DNA of 64,000 nt. Origin: DT-110 sp030148525 (GTDB taxonomy: Bacteria; Bacteroidota; Bacteroidia; Chitinophagales; Saprospiraceae). The notes below the pieces were generated by a model. The model saw only the letters and a program-made list of their open reading frames with translations, had not been told where the DNA came from and made no database searches. Each line of letters begins with the position of its first letter. The first letter of the stretch is position 1. The translations under genes were made by a program, and so were the position numbers. Shown here in pieces: positions 33,833 to 44,013 of the stretch. The stretch is from the NCBI GenBank assembly GCA_965227445.1, contig OZ245751.1, positions 930,001 to 994,000 of the forward strand, read 5' to 3'.

Positions 33833-35208
33833 TGAATACCCTTGCAGGGACACAGCAAAGTGAACCAAGCAACATCAAGTCCAGGTACAATAAAAGGACG
33901 CTTCCGACTGGATTGCGCCCCTATTTTAGCGGCCTGAAAAGTCCTGTTCCGGCAACCATAAAGGATGCCAAGGAATATGAGCGCTTTTTCAAGGACTACA
34001 AAGACGTGTTCATTCCGTACAGCGGTACGGCAGAATACACGTCACACACGTTGCTTGGTTTGCTTTTGTCCCTCAAGGAACTTTCACCGACTACGTCCGG
34101 CGTATTGCTGGCAAAAAAGCGCTTTGCCTTGGCGGGGCGCGTTGATGTTGTTCGCAATGAAGACGAAACGTTTGACCTTGGAGAAGTCGAACCGGCTACT
34201 GATCAGGAAAAACGTTCTTTTTTTGAGTTCCACCAGCTTACCCAGTGGCGCGACGTCGCCGGAATGCCAACCACCCCCCGAGATTTTGCCGGGTGGGTAA
34301 GTGATGACCTGGACACATGCGGCAACGCATACATTGAGGTTACGCTTTCCGATACCATTGGGGAACGCAGCGCCACATTTGACCTTTTGCGTCCGTCTGA
34401 TTGCCTGTATGTGGTTACTGAGCCGGGGCAGGATAAGGTTATTGGCGTTTCTCCGATCTGGAACAAGGAGTATATCGAGCGCAAGCCGCCCCGGATGCTT
34501 CCAGTTTACCCGGCTTTTGGCGAGGAAAACGGAGTCAGAAAGACTATCGTTCACGTAAAATCAGGCAATTACGCCTGGTACGGACGCCCACAAGCGCTTT
34601 CGGCACTGAACTACCAGTATTTTGAATGGCAGAATAGCGACTACCTGAATAAGGCAGCCTATTCGCAGTTTGCCGGTCAAGCATTGATTGAAGTTGAAGA
34701 CCCCGAGCCAGCACCAGGCGACCCCCTGGACGATGATACCGGGTTTGACAATTTCGTTGAGAAGGCAGAAAGCCGATTGACGAATAAAGCCGATGACCTG
34801 CAAAGGCTTCTTTTTTCTTCGAGGCCATACGGAGCAAGGCCCGCCTTTGTCTTTCAGTTCACGCCTAACACCAACGAAAACTGGTACCAGGCAACGAATG
34901 CCGAAGCGGAACGGCAAATACTAAAGGCGCACGGATTCCCGCAAAGGCTGGTGGGGATGGAGGCCAACAGCGGCCTTTCTTCAAACGTCTTTTTGGACGT
35001 TATGCAAACGTTTAGCCCCACCCTGTTTCGGGAATTACAGCAGCGAGTAGAGCAGCCAATAAACCTATGCTATCGCCTGGCCGGTGAATGGCTAGGGCGT
35101 ACCGAAGGCGAAGAACTAGGGGTTCGATTCACCAGCCCCTACCGGGAAATGATCAGAGAGCAACAGGAACAGCAAGAGCAAAACAATGGGACAAGTAATA
35201 GCGAATAG
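33832..35208 (+). CDS. Portal protein
   Basis: A 458-residue portal, the dodecameric ring through which DNA enters the head. The hallmark WYGRPQALSALNYQYFEWQNSDYLNKAAYSQFAGQALIEV spans about residues 245-285, and the C-terminal helix region (EAERQILKAHGFPQRLVG...LFRELQQRVEQPINLCYRLAGEWLG) is as in siphophage portals. It is unusual that the portal comes after the capsid gene. It overlaps the following gene by 23 nt. Confidence 0.85.
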   Translation: MNTLAGTQQSEPSNIKSRYNKRTLPTGLRPYFSGLKSPVPATIKDAKEYERFFKDYKDVFIPYSGTAEYTSHTLLGLLLSLKELSPTTSGVLLAKKRFALAGRVDVVRNEDETFDLGEVEPATDQEKRSFFEFHQLTQWRDVAGMPTTPRDFAGWVSDDLDTCGNAYIEVTLSDTIGERSATFDLLRPSDCLYVVTEPGQDKVIGVSPIWNKEYIERKPPRMLPVYPAFGEENGVRKTIVHVKSGNYAWYGRPQALSALNYQYFEWQNSDYLNKAAYSQFAGQALIEVEDPEPAPGDPLDDDTGFDNFVEKAESRLTNKADDLQRLLFSSRPYGARPAFVFQFTPNTNENWYQATNAEAERQILKAHGFPQRLVGMEANSGLSSNVFLDVMQTFSPTLFRELQQRVEQPINLCYRLAGEWLGRTEGEELGVRFTSPYREMIREQQEQQEQNNGTSNSE

Positions 35209-35899
35209 CGATGTAAAATACTATGGCTTGCTCGGTAGTCAGATCGAAGACCGCAAGCTGTCCAACATAATCGACAGCACCGAATTTGCCGTAGCCCGAA
35301 ACATTTTGGGTTATGACTTCTGGCAGGTATTGACGGCTGATGTTGACGAGGACGACCGGGAGGCTGAAAGCTACGACGAAAATAGCGAGTACAACACCGG
35401 CGAGTATGTGAACTATTACGGCGTGACTTGGAAAAGCAACCAAGACAACAACGCCGATCTTCCCGGGGAAGATAGTTGGACCGCCTCAAGCCGATTTGGC
35501 ACAGCCGGATACGAAACCTTATGGACCGGATACCTACGCCCCTACCTGGCAGCCCTATTGTCTTGCCGGATGTTCCCATACTTACAGCCGGTCGGAGCGG
35601 CCGGGATGGTTGAGCACGTCGAAAATGGAGACGGGTCAAAAAGCGCAGATATGGCAGCCCAAAGCTACCGTTTGCGTGAAATGAAGCGCACAACAAGCCA
35701 GATGCTATCTAACCTATTCTGGTACGTAATCTACCAGAAGAAAAAGCAAGACAGCAAGCTGTTTGATAAGTCACTTATTGTGCGCTGTCCTACTAAGATA
35801 AGGCAAAGCATAAGCGCAAAGACAAGGCGCTTTTATCTCAGGCCAGACACCAACGACCCAACACTGGATGAACTGCACCAGATTGATGAGCTAGACTAA
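35186..35899 (+). CDS. Head-tail connector-like protein (DUF6712-like)
   Basis: A 237-residue protein beginning inside the portal gene end. Helices with RNILGYDFWQVL and the C-terminal RQSISAKTRRFYLRPDTNDPTLDEL resemble connector/adaptor proteins of Bacteroidota phages (DUF6712 type). Assignment is by position and overall look. Confidence 0.6.
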   Translation: MGQVIANSDVKYYGLLGSQIEDRKLSNIIDSTEFAVARNILGYDFWQVLTADVDEDDREAESYDENSEYNTGEYVNYYGVTWKSNQDNNADLPGEDSWTASSRFGTAGYETLWTGYLRPYLAALLSCRMFPYLQPVGAAGMVEHVENGDGSKSADMAAQSYRLREMKRTTSQMLSNLFWYVIYQKKKQDSKLFDKSLIVRCPTKIRQSISAKTRRFYLRPDTNDPTLDELHQIDELD

Positions 35900-35960
35900 A
35901 ACAGCAAAGCCCCACTGTCAGCGCTGGAACGCACTGTCCACGGGCAAACCAATAAAGACA

Positions 35961-36263
35961 ATGGGAGTAGTGAAAAAGTTAGTGCAGACAATAGCTAAAA
36001 TCGTTTTGTCTGTCCGCGAACACGAAGACAAAGACCTTAAGGACTACCGTCTGTCTGTTTGCAGAAAGTGCGATAAATACGACCAGGAAAATGACAAATG
36101 CACGGTGTGCGGGTGCTGGATGGATATTAAGACAGGACTAGCCACTAACAAAGACCCGGAGTTGATGGGAGAGGTCGTAATAACTCATTGCCCGTTGGGC
36201 AGATGGGGCGACCTGGAACTAGCAAACATATACCGAGAAATCAAGGGCCAAGAGCCTTTATAA
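35961..36263 (+). CDS. Small Cys-rich zinc-binding-like phage protein
   Basis: A 100-residue protein with CRKCDKYDQENDKCTVCGCWM followed by THCPLGRW, a cysteine pattern (CxxC...CxxCxC...C) expected to bind zinc. Similar small proteins are common beside connector genes in phages of this host group. Role unknown. Confidence 0.7.
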   Translation: MGVVKKLVQTIAKIVLSVREHEDKDLKDYRLSVCRKCDKYDQENDKCTVCGCWMDIKTGLATNKDPELMGEVVITHCPLGRWGDLELANIYREIKGQEPL

Positions 36264-36286
36264 TAACAACCAAAACACAACACAAA

Positions 36287-36667
36287 ATGGCTTTCCGAAA
36301 ATTAGCAGAAGCCGCCAGCAACCTAGAAAACTTTGCCCGTATTCATACGGACCGGGGATTTTGTTGCGATGACGCGGAAAAAACGGTGAACACCGTAGCA
36401 AATTCAGCGCACGACCTTACCGCCAACGGCATTGATTCTATTGTGATCGACGGTACAACGTACCCTTTTGCAGCGACAGCAGACACCCAGGCAGCATTGA
36501 AAACGGCCATTGAAGCCGCTTTTGCGTCAGCTTTTTATACTGAGGTGGAAGGTGTTGCAGGGGTTGCAATCAGCGGAGCCGCCGCCGCTACGGTTGTAAC
36601 AATCAATACCACGGCCACAGTCACTAAGATGGTCGACGCCGCGAGTAACGACATTGCATTCTCCTAA
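36287..36667 (+). CDS. Structural-module protein, unknown function
   Basis: A 126-residue Ala/Thr-rich protein (TANGIDSIVIDGTTYPFAATADTQAALKTAIEAAF), a pattern seen in phage virion-associated beta proteins. The start at 36287 has the leader CACAACACAAA. It ends overlapping the next start (TAATG). Confidence 0.6.
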   Translation: MAFRKLAEAASNLENFARIHTDRGFCCDDAEKTVNTVANSAHDLTANGIDSIVIDGTTYPFAATADTQAALKTAIEAAFASAFYTEVEGVAGVAISGAAAATVVTINTTATVTKMVDAASNDIAFS

Positions 36668-37137
36668 TGGCTTTAATCGTCGAGTGTATAAGCGACGAAA
36701 AAAGCCTTTCCTGTTGTACCGGACAGTCAGCAACGGCCAATTTTAAGGGCTTGTTGCTGACTGATAGCGGTCTTGAGAAAAGGATTTACCGCCCGTTTGA
36801 TTACTACGCAACGGGGGCCGGGGTATACGTTGCCGACCATAGGGGCAACAAACACTTGATAACGGTTGCAGATAGCAGTTTTTCGAGTGTAGCAGAAATA
36901 CAAGACTTCCTAAGTGGTTGCCGCGCCAAACGGACCGCTTACAATTATATCGAATCGTTTTCCGGGGACACGTACACACCACCTTTTACGCTTGCAAGTA
37001 GCGAAAGGGGGCGCCGGGTAGCCCTTTACGTTGGCCGGGTAAAACAGGTCTACAATGTAGATTGGTACGTTTCCGGGACTGACATTAAATTTTACATATC
37101 AGCCGAAGGGGAACCGCTTGAAATTTTTCAAGACTAA
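36667..37137 (+). CDS. Structural-module protein, unknown function
   Basis: A 156-residue protein (YRPFDYYATGAGVYVADHRGNKHLITVADSSFSSVAEIQDFLSGC). No domain recognised. It is coupled to the upstream gene by TAATG and immediately precedes the large fibre-like genes. Confidence 0.6.
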   Translation: MALIVECISDEKSLSCCTGQSATANFKGLLLTDSGLEKRIYRPFDYYATGAGVYVADHRGNKHLITVADSSFSSVAEIQDFLSGCRAKRTAYNYIESFSGDTYTPPFTLASSERGRRVALYVGRVKQVYNVDWYVSGTDIKFYISAEGEPLEIFQD

Positions 37138-37148
37138 ATCACAACACA

Positions 37149-40100
37149 ATGAAAACCAAGATATTAGCAACCCTTTCAACGCTAATCCTTTTTGTTCCAT
37201 TTTTGAGTATTGGCCAGGTTAACCCGGTGCGAATTCAACGCGCACCGGGTACCGGCTATTTGCTTTTCGCGGATACGGCCGGAACTTACCGGCACACCCA
37301 AATGCTACCGCTGAAAGTGGAAAGCGGGACGCCTGCCTATACACCGGTAGGGGATAGCATCCTGTACCTGGACACGCTGAATAAGGTGTTCTATGGGTAC
37401 ATTTCCAATACCTGGGAGGTGTTGGCAACGCCAAACCTTGACAACGACCCGAACAATGAGTTACAAGATTTAAGCTGGGACGATGGTACGAACACTATTA
37501 ATATCACCAGCGGCACCGGGGCTGCAATTACGGGCTTTGTGGGCCTGGGAGATTTCATTGGAGTAATTGAGGAAGATGGGCAGACACCGGAGGACATGAA
37601 TCAAGCTGATACCGTGTTTTTCGATCTGTCCTATAATTCAACGGGAGCTGAAAGCACCTGGGTAGAGTCTGGGCAGGATTTGGTGTATAATGGCGGTAAT
37701 GTAAGTGCCGGGGCTGACTTTTACGTGGATGGTGTGGGGTACGAGTTCAGGGAATCGAGCCTGGACGTTATTAAGTTTGTGCCAGCTACTATTGATGTGG
37801 AAACCCTTACCTGGGCCAGCTCTCCTATATCTGAGGGTAAGCACGGGTACACGATAGACTTTTCAACTCCTGCTACTCCACATTATACGGGAGATACACT
37901 GTTGGCAGATACAAGTTATTGGTCGTATTTGGAGACGGTTGATATTGATACCCTTGACCCGGGATGGTATAAGTTTTGGGTTGATTACGATACAGTAACC
38001 TTTGATCTTACGCAGGATGTAGACGCAGGAATTTACCTGAATGCGTGGCTGGGGCCCGGTGAAGTTGAAGGGGATATTAAATCAATCTGGTTTGATGCTA
38101 TTTATAACGAGCTTGACCCTTTCAGCCAGCCAAGTCTAGCGTGGCCGGACAGTTACACGCCTGACCTCAACAGCGAATACCTTTACACCGACACACTCAG
38201 AACAGATAGCCTCCTTTTTTACAGCCGCATACCGATTGACAGCACATCGAACGGAACAAATGCAATCGTCAACGTCAAAGACACCACAACATACCCGCCA
38301 GGGTATTACAGGTACTTTACAGGTCCGCAGGTTGATAGTGCAATTGCTGCCAGTCAGTTAAGCGACACAGACCTGACGGAACTGGAAGAACTGTATATCA
38401 ACCCCGTTTTTTTCGGTTTTGGCAGCCTGGATAACCTGGGGGCCGGAGTGTTAAACCTGGGCATGTACGGGCCTTTGGCTGTTGCTCATTACCAGATGTT
38501 GGCATTTGGAACGGAAGCATATTTGACTGTGCGCTCTACTCCGTCCCGGCCTGTAAACTTCCGGGCAGTAGATGAGAACCTAAACCTGGGCGTAGAAATT
38601 AGCACAGCATCGGAAGCGGGAAACGTAACGGTATACGATAGCACCGGGGCTATTGCTGCGGAGATTCGAGGTAATGGTAATAGCATTGTGAACGGCACAG
38701 AGTTCCACGGTAACAGATGGGGGTTTGAAAGCGGTAATATAACCACACTTGACACCATCCGTGCCAGCGTACTGAGCATAGGGCCAACGACCAACACACC
38801 ATCCCATACCTCAAATTTGTTGATCGATCAGGACGGAAAGCTGTCATTGCCCACCTTGTCCCCGGAACAGATAGACCTTCCAGGAGACAGTACGCTGTTG
38901 TTTATAGATGGAACTACGGAGCTGGCTGGTATTGCCCTGGAAAGTGACTCAAACGTCTCTCTGTCCATTTATACGGCTTTAGGGTCACGTACTGGTGTAC
39001 TGAACTCCGACAAAGAAAGCAGGTTGAAGAATGGGCTAGTACTGAGTCCTGACCTCACCGATACGGCCCGGGCGAGCCTAACTATCAAACAGGATGCCCT
39101 GGATGTTGCGCTGCCGTATAGTTTCGATGTAAACGAGGCTCTGGTCATTGAGAACTTTTCTGACCCTGCAAAGCTCTCGCTGCTCAGTGATGAGGGTGGT
39201 ACCATCAACTATGCCACAGATACCGACCTGGATGCAGCGCAATTCCGGTACAATGCCTCGCTGAATGGTTTTGAGTGGGCTTTAGGCGGAAACAATAAAT
39301 TGCAGATCACCAATTCAGGGGTGGATATTTACGATGGGAATATTACCATCCTTAATACTGGTAGCCATAGCGACCCAATTTTTCGCATGTACTCTGATTC
39401 AGGAGATTCAGGGGATTACTTCGACATACAGGATGTTGACAATCAGCAGGTGTTGATTGAAAAAAGGTCTGCACTATCGCAAGCATTGATAGACATTTCC
39501 CCTATCCCTGTTGATCGATCAAGTAATGCGCAGGTTCGCTTATTCCAAAACACAAACACGACCGGCAAGGTGTCGCTTGCGATATTGAATGGCGACGGTT
39601 CAAGTGATGTGAATACAGAACTGAAAGGGGTGACAGCCGGAAGTGGAGACAGTTACATCAATGCCTTTGGAGGCAACCTGGGAATTGGGACCACTACTCC
39701 AAGTGAAAAATTGACCATTGAAAATGGAAATCTGGTATTGCAAAATACCGGAACCCACGCAAACCCACTTGTACGGCTGTATTCCGAAACGGGTGTTTCG
39801 GGGGACTATTTCGACATCCAAGACGTGAACGATACGGGGGTAAGATTGGACAAGCACAACGACGCGGGTACAACTATTATAGACATTTCGGCTATCCCAG
39901 GCGATGGGTCGAGCAATGGGGTTGTACGCTTCGGTCGGTACACCAATTCAACAGGTAGCAATTCGGTATCTATTCTGGCAGGGGACGGAACCAGCGCACC
40001 ACAAAGCCTATTGGGCATGGGCGGGGTTGATTCATACCTGAATGCTATTGATGGAAACGTGGCCATAGGTCATAATTCTCCAACCGAGCAGCTTCACGTA

Positions 40101-40961
40101 ATCGGAAACACTATTCTCGATGGACTGGTGCAGTTCGACGTTGGCAGGGGATTAGTGAATTTTGAAAACAACGGAAACGACAATGCAGACGGGGCAGGGG
40201 TTACACTTCGCACGAACAATAACCCCGGTTCGGGTAGTGGTTCCGGTTCTATTTTTGCCGTTCGTTCTTCTGGCCAAGCCCCACGGCTATGGGTAGGTCA
40301 AGCCCTGACCAGCGCAGGAGCGAATGATTTTGCAGTGGGCACACCTTCCACGGGAAGCGAAGCGAACGCGGGGTTATATAGCATTTATATGGATGCTTCG
40401 GAAGGGTCGGTGAAAGCTGATTATTTCCGATTCGTTCCGCAAGGCAGCGCACCGACGGGAAGCGAAGGGAATGTGTACTACGATTCCGGGGACGACGAGC
40501 TAAAAGTCCACGACGGGACCGGGTACCAGTCGGTGGGTGGCGGCGGCGGGTCGCAAACGGTGTATTCGTTCATCTTCATGGGCGACACACAAGCATCTGA
40601 TGACGAGGATTATTTGCCTACAAACCCGGAGGCAATGAACCCTACGACAGTAGGGACCTCCACTATGAGTTTCTATAACTACGATGGCACCGATTTAGAA
40701 TTTTGGGCAAAAAACACAAATGGATTCGCTAGCTATTCAGGTGCTAATTTTGAAATCGAATTGATAGAAGATACCGACGACAACCCTACCGGGGGTACGG
40801 TAATACACACGTTCAACATTGACGACCTAGACAACAGAACAAACGAACGTTTTCAAGAATCTATAACCTTGTCGGCAGACAGGTTCTACTGGCTCAAAAT
40901 TGAATCTAGTGGTATGAGTTCGTCAGATGAATTTGTGTATGGTTTCACGACTACGAAATAA
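37149..40961 (+). CDS. Giant fibre-like protein with Sec signal peptide
   Basis: A 1270-residue protein that starts with a convincing signal peptide (MKTKILATLSTLILFVPFLSIGQ). The body is beta-rich with tail-fibre-like repeats: two related blocks, NGNLVLQNTGTHANPLVRLYSETGVSGDYFDIQDV (about 865-900) and its copy near 735, followed by VAIGHNSPTEQLHVIGNTILDG, the pattern of trimeric fibre/adhesin repeats in Bacteroidota. The end (FQESITLSADRFYWLKIESSG) is a jelly-roll-like domain. A signal peptide on a phage fibre is odd and suggests either export from the lysogen or a surface-retained protein. It is preceded by the leader AATCACAACACA. Confidence 0.75.
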   Translation: MKTKILATLSTLILFVPFLSIGQVNPVRIQRAPGTGYLLFADTAGTYRHTQMLPLKVESGTPAYTPVGDSILYLDTLNKVFYGYISNTWEVLATPNLDNDPNNELQDLSWDDGTNTINITSGTGAAITGFVGLGDFIGVIEEDGQTPEDMNQADTVFFDLSYNSTGAESTWVESGQDLVYNGGNVSAGADFYVDGVGYEFRESSLDVIKFVPATIDVETLTWASSPISEGKHGYTIDFSTPATPHYTGDTLLADTSYWSYLETVDIDTLDPGWYKFWVDYDTVTFDLTQDVDAGIYLNAWLGPGEVEGDIKSIWFDAIYNELDPFSQPSLAWPDSYTPDLNSEYLYTDTLRTDSLLFYSRIPIDSTSNGTNAIVNVKDTTTYPPGYYRYFTGPQVDSAIAASQLSDTDLTELEELYINPVFFGFGSLDNLGAGVLNLGMYGPLAVAHYQMLAFGTEAYLTVRSTPSRPVNFRAVDENLNLGVEISTASEAGNVTVYDSTGAIAAEIRGNGNSIVNGTEFHGNRWGFESGNITTLDTIRASVLSIGPTTNTPSHTSNLLIDQDGKLSLPTLSPEQIDLPGDSTLLFIDGTTELAGIALESDSNVSLSIYTALGSRTGVLNSDKESRLKNGLVLSPDLTDTARASLTIKQDALDVALPYSFDVNEALVIENFSDPAKLSLLSDEGGTINYATDTDLDAAQFRYNASLNGFEWALGGNNKLQITNSGVDIYDGNITILNTGSHSDPIFRMYSDSGDSGDYFDIQDVDNQQVLIEKRSALSQALIDISPIPVDRSSNAQVRLFQNTNTTGKVSLAILNGDGSSDVNTELKGVTAGSGDSYINAFGGNLGIGTTTPSEKLTIENGNLVLQNTGTHANPLVRLYSETGVSGDYFDIQDVNDTGVRLDKHNDAGTTIIDISAIPGDGSSNGVVRFGRYTNSTGSNSVSILAGDGTSAPQSLLGMGGVDSYLNAIDGNVAIGHNSPTEQLHVIGNTILDGLVQFDVGRGLVNFENNGNDNADGAGVTLRTNNNPGSGSGSGSIFAVRSSGQAPRLWVGQALTSAGANDFAVGTPSTGSEANAGLYSIYMDASEGSVKADYFRFVPQGSAPTGSEGNVYYDSGDDELKVHDGTGYQSVGGGGGSQTVYSFIFMGDTQASDDEDYLPTNPEAMNPTTVGTSTMSFYNYDGTDLEFWAKNTNGFASYSGANFEIELIEDTDDNPTGGTVIHTFNIDDLDNRTNERFQESITLSADRFYWLKIESSGMSSSDEFVYGFTTTK

Positions 40962-40965
40962 TACA

Positions 40966-43005
40966 ATGAGACACCTAACAATACTCTTTCTGCTCTTAGC
41001 AGTGCAATCTATTTGCACAGCACAAAAAAAAATTGTCATCAATGGTGGCGCTGCTCCTTCTTTGGTTTCTCAACTTACTAACGATCTTAATTTTGTTCAG
41101 CGCACAGAAATGATTGATTCCTTGGCTTCTCTGGAATCAAAAATACAGGCGTATGAATGGATATTCGGAGCGGACGGAGGGGCAAATCAGACCATCCTGG
41201 ACGGTGAAACAGTAAACTTCTTTGGAGGCCCGGGACTGCGAACGTCAACAGGCACGAACTCTCTGTCTATCCTGTACGACTTTCCAGGCCTCAGCACTAT
41301 TGCCGGAGCGCAGGTAGGAGGCTCCAACCAGTTGCTGCTATACCGTGGCGGGACTAATTACGCGACTGTCTCTGTTGATGCTTTTGAAAGCCAGCTACCG
41401 AAGAACTGGACAATGGTAGCTGACCAGGGAGACAGTGGGGGCTTTGCCACGTTCAATATTGGGGGAGTGTTCAACATCACAGGCAATACGGGCATACATA
41501 CGGCTTGGAACAATACGAGTAAAACACTGTCTTTCAACCTTGACCCGTATAACAACCTAAGCACGCGCACAGCTCTCAACAGTGATTACGTCCTTACCTT
41601 CGATGATACCAACATCGGGTACACGGCCATATCTGATATTATCCCAACCAGTACGTACAGTTTCAACATCCAGGCCGACGATAGTAATTCAGACGTGATA
41701 AACTCCGGGGAAATTATAGACTTTGAATCTGGAACAGGCCTTATTTCTTCCCTGGCTAATGGCAACGATGTTGTATACAGCCTTAACCTGCATAACCTTA
41801 CCGAGCAGACCCCAGCGACTACGGATAACTTGGTTTGGTTTGATGACTCCGGGAATTATTACCGCGTTGATGTGGCAAACCTTCCCATTAGCTCCGGGAG
41901 CGGAGATATTACGGCAGTCAATACGGCTGGTGGTTCCGGCCTGGGTGGTGGTACTACTTCGGGGGCTGCCAATCTTTTCCTGGATATTATAGGGCTGACA
42001 CTCACGGGTACGGCTGATGCGCGGGACCGACTACCTGTTGCCAGCTATAACCACAGCAACGGCTTACGTGAAAAGTATATCGGGGATATGGTACTGGAAT
42101 CACTTACCAGCTCTGACGGCAGCATAAACATTTCGCAAAATTCCAGCACCCAGGTCATTGACCTGACCACATCCAGCACCAGCTCTTTTTCTGGAAATTA
42201 TACAGACCTGAATTTCGGAGGAACCACGGGGCTGCTGGACGGAGTTGACAACGGTAAAGTAGACGGCACCAGTAATGCAGATAGTGAGGGTATTGTGCTT
42301 GATATTTCAGGTGGTGTGTTGTCGGCAAGCCTAGCCGTTACAGATTTGCCTTTTGTCAGTTACAGTGACGGTATTTCAGGCACGGACTTGCTGCCAGCGT
42401 ATACACAGAAAAACCAGTTCGGCAATAATTCCCCGAATGAACACCGAATACAAATAATAGATATGCTGCGCTCTACTATTGTAGACGGTAACGGTTCAGC
42501 ATTCCCAGTAAACAGCAGCAGCCAGTTAGAAATAGCAGCCGGAGGGGGAGGGGTGCAAAGCATTGTAGGCGGTACAGCCATTAACGTACTCGGGAGTGCT
42601 TCTAATCCTACTGTATCTGTTGATGTGGAGGAAAGTTACGAACTATCACATGCGGAAAATCACGGCATTAATTCACAGGATATACGCTTTGTGTTTGTGC
42701 CCAGCAATACGACTCAGTACAGCTTTACCTGGCACCTGACCACCAGCGCAACCCTGCAACTACCGGACCCTGATTTTGCGCCAGAGGGTGCCGTCTTGAA
42801 CCTTATTATCGACCGAAGCAGCGGGGGTATTAACGCTACCCTTGACCCGGAAGGGTCACAGATTGATATGCTTATTTACGATGGTGGTGCCCGGCTACGT
42901 TCTCAGTCTTTCATCGTAACGGCAAGCTGTGTAATGACCCTGCGCAGAATGATCGACCCACTGGACGACTCGAATTACGTATGGTGCGCTCAGTACCCGT
43001 ATTAA
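40966..43005 (+). CDS. Second fibre-like protein with signal peptide
   Basis: A 679-residue protein starting MRHLTILFLLLAVQSICTAQ (signal peptide, cleavage near residue 20). The body is Ser/Gly/Thr/Asn-rich beta repeats (GGTTSGAANLFLDIIGLTLTGTADARDRLPVASY) as in phage fibres and adhesins, ending in a compact domain (FIVTASCVMTLRRMIDPLDDSNYVWCAQ). The start at 40966 follows the previous stop by 4 nt. It is paired with the gene upstream as two exported-looking fibres in a structural operon. Confidence 0.72.
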   Translation: MRHLTILFLLLAVQSICTAQKKIVINGGAAPSLVSQLTNDLNFVQRTEMIDSLASLESKIQAYEWIFGADGGANQTILDGETVNFFGGPGLRTSTGTNSLSILYDFPGLSTIAGAQVGGSNQLLLYRGGTNYATVSVDAFESQLPKNWTMVADQGDSGGFATFNIGGVFNITGNTGIHTAWNNTSKTLSFNLDPYNNLSTRTALNSDYVLTFDDTNIGYTAISDIIPTSTYSFNIQADDSNSDVINSGEIIDFESGTGLISSLANGNDVVYSLNLHNLTEQTPATTDNLVWFDDSGNYYRVDVANLPISSGSGDITAVNTAGGSGLGGGTTSGAANLFLDIIGLTLTGTADARDRLPVASYNHSNGLREKYIGDMVLESLTSSDGSINISQNSSTQVIDLTTSSTSSFSGNYTDLNFGGTTGLLDGVDNGKVDGTSNADSEGIVLDISGGVLSASLAVTDLPFVSYSDGISGTDLLPAYTQKNQFGNNSPNEHRIQIIDMLRSTIVDGNGSAFPVNSSSQLEIAAGGGGVQSIVGGTAINVLGSASNPTVSVDVEESYELSHAENHGINSQDIRFVFVPSNTTQYSFTWHLTTSATLQLPDPDFAPEGAVLNLIIDRSSGGINATLDPEGSQIDMLIYDGGARLRSQSFIVTASCVMTLRRMIDPLDDSNYVWCAQYPY

Positions 43006-43033
43006 TTTCTGAACTACAAATACAAATAGAGAA

Positions 43034-43342
43034 ATGAACCCCAAAGGTTTCGACTCTTTTCAAACGCTCATGGCCATTTCAAATAGGAAAATCGACCTAT
43101 TCATTATGGGCACTGCCGGTATGGCTGGTGTCATGGAATGGATGGCAGAACATCAGGGGGTGGTATCGGCTTGGTTGATCGGTATTGCGGTGCCAATAGT
43201 TTTCAGGACTTGGAAGTTTTTGGTTGATCTCAAACGGTCCAGGGAGTTGCATAGGATTGCTGTTCAACGCGCAAAAGAGGAATTGAAGCAAACAAAGCTA
43301 TTAAATGAGGTGGAGCTAAAAAAACAAAGTGGTGATGAGTAA
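43034..43342 (+). CDS. Holin-like membrane protein
   Basis: A 102-residue protein with hydrophobic segments at about 22-36 and 42-60, then a charged helical C-terminus (KRSRELHRIAVQRAKEELKQTKLLNEVELKKQ). Position directly before and overlapping the amidase supports a holin or holin accessory role; no holin family is recognisable. Confidence 0.62.
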   Translation: MNPKGFDSFQTLMAISNRKIDLFIMGTAGMAGVMEWMAEHQGVVSAWLIGIAVPIVFRTWKFLVDLKRSRELHRIAVQRAKEELKQTKLLNEVELKKQSGDE

Positions 43343-44003
43343 GCAGAATACAGTAATACTACTGGCCGGACACGGTGGGTATAACGAGGATAGAAGCCCG
43401 GCCTATGCCACCTTTCCCAGTAAGATGCACTACCACGACCCAGCCGTAAAAGGCCACAAACAGGTGAATGTCGGGGGTAGTATCCAATCAGCATTTTACG
43501 AAGGGGTTTGGAACCGGGAATTTTGCCAAGCTATTGCACCCATGTTTGAAAGAATAGGGCTTCCCGTAGTAGTGATGCACGACCCATACCACGACACCAG
43601 TCTTTGGAATAGGGTTCGGCGAATAAACCACCTGGCAAAATTCTGCAATCCTATTGTTTTTGAGATTCACGCCAATGCTTTCAATGGCCGGGACGGAAAA
43701 GGAATGGAGATTTTCACCAGCCCTAACGAAACACCCAGCGACCGGCTGGCCACCAATTATATTGACGCCTGGAAGATCATTACCGCCGGGGCTGTGCCTT
43801 TCCGTCCTGATTACAGCGATGGAGACGGGGATAAGGAAGCACGGTTCACGGTAATGAATAACACTACCTGCCCGCACGTACTTATTGAACATGAGTTCTT
43901 CGACACCCTGGAAGGGGTGCTAAGGCTTCAAGACGAAGATTACATACACCAATGCGGACTTGCTACGATTATGGCCGCATTGAATTTCTTTTATCCTAAT
44001 TAA
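43335..44003 (+). CDS. Endolysin: N-acetylmuramoyl-L-alanine amidase (Amidase_3)
   Basis: A 222-residue zinc amidase that cleaves the bond between muramic acid and the peptide stem to lyse the cell. Zinc ligands are His13 (AGHGG), Glu56 (FYEGVWNRE) and His112 (FEIHANAF); catalytic Glu185/187 lies in LIEHEFFD. No signal peptide, so it needs the holin or another route. The start at 43335 overlaps the holin-like gene by 8 nt. Confidence 0.9.
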   Translation: MSKQNTVILLAGHGGYNEDRSPAYATFPSKMHYHDPAVKGHKQVNVGGSIQSAFYEGVWNREFCQAIAPMFERIGLPVVVMHDPYHDTSLWNRVRRINHLAKFCNPIVFEIHANAFNGRDGKGMEIFTSPNETPSDRLATNYIDAWKIITAGAVPFRPDYSDGDGDKEARFTVMNNTTCPHVLIEHEFFDTLEGVLRLQDEDYIHQCGLATIMAALNFFYPN

Positions 44004-44013
44004 TCACAACACA

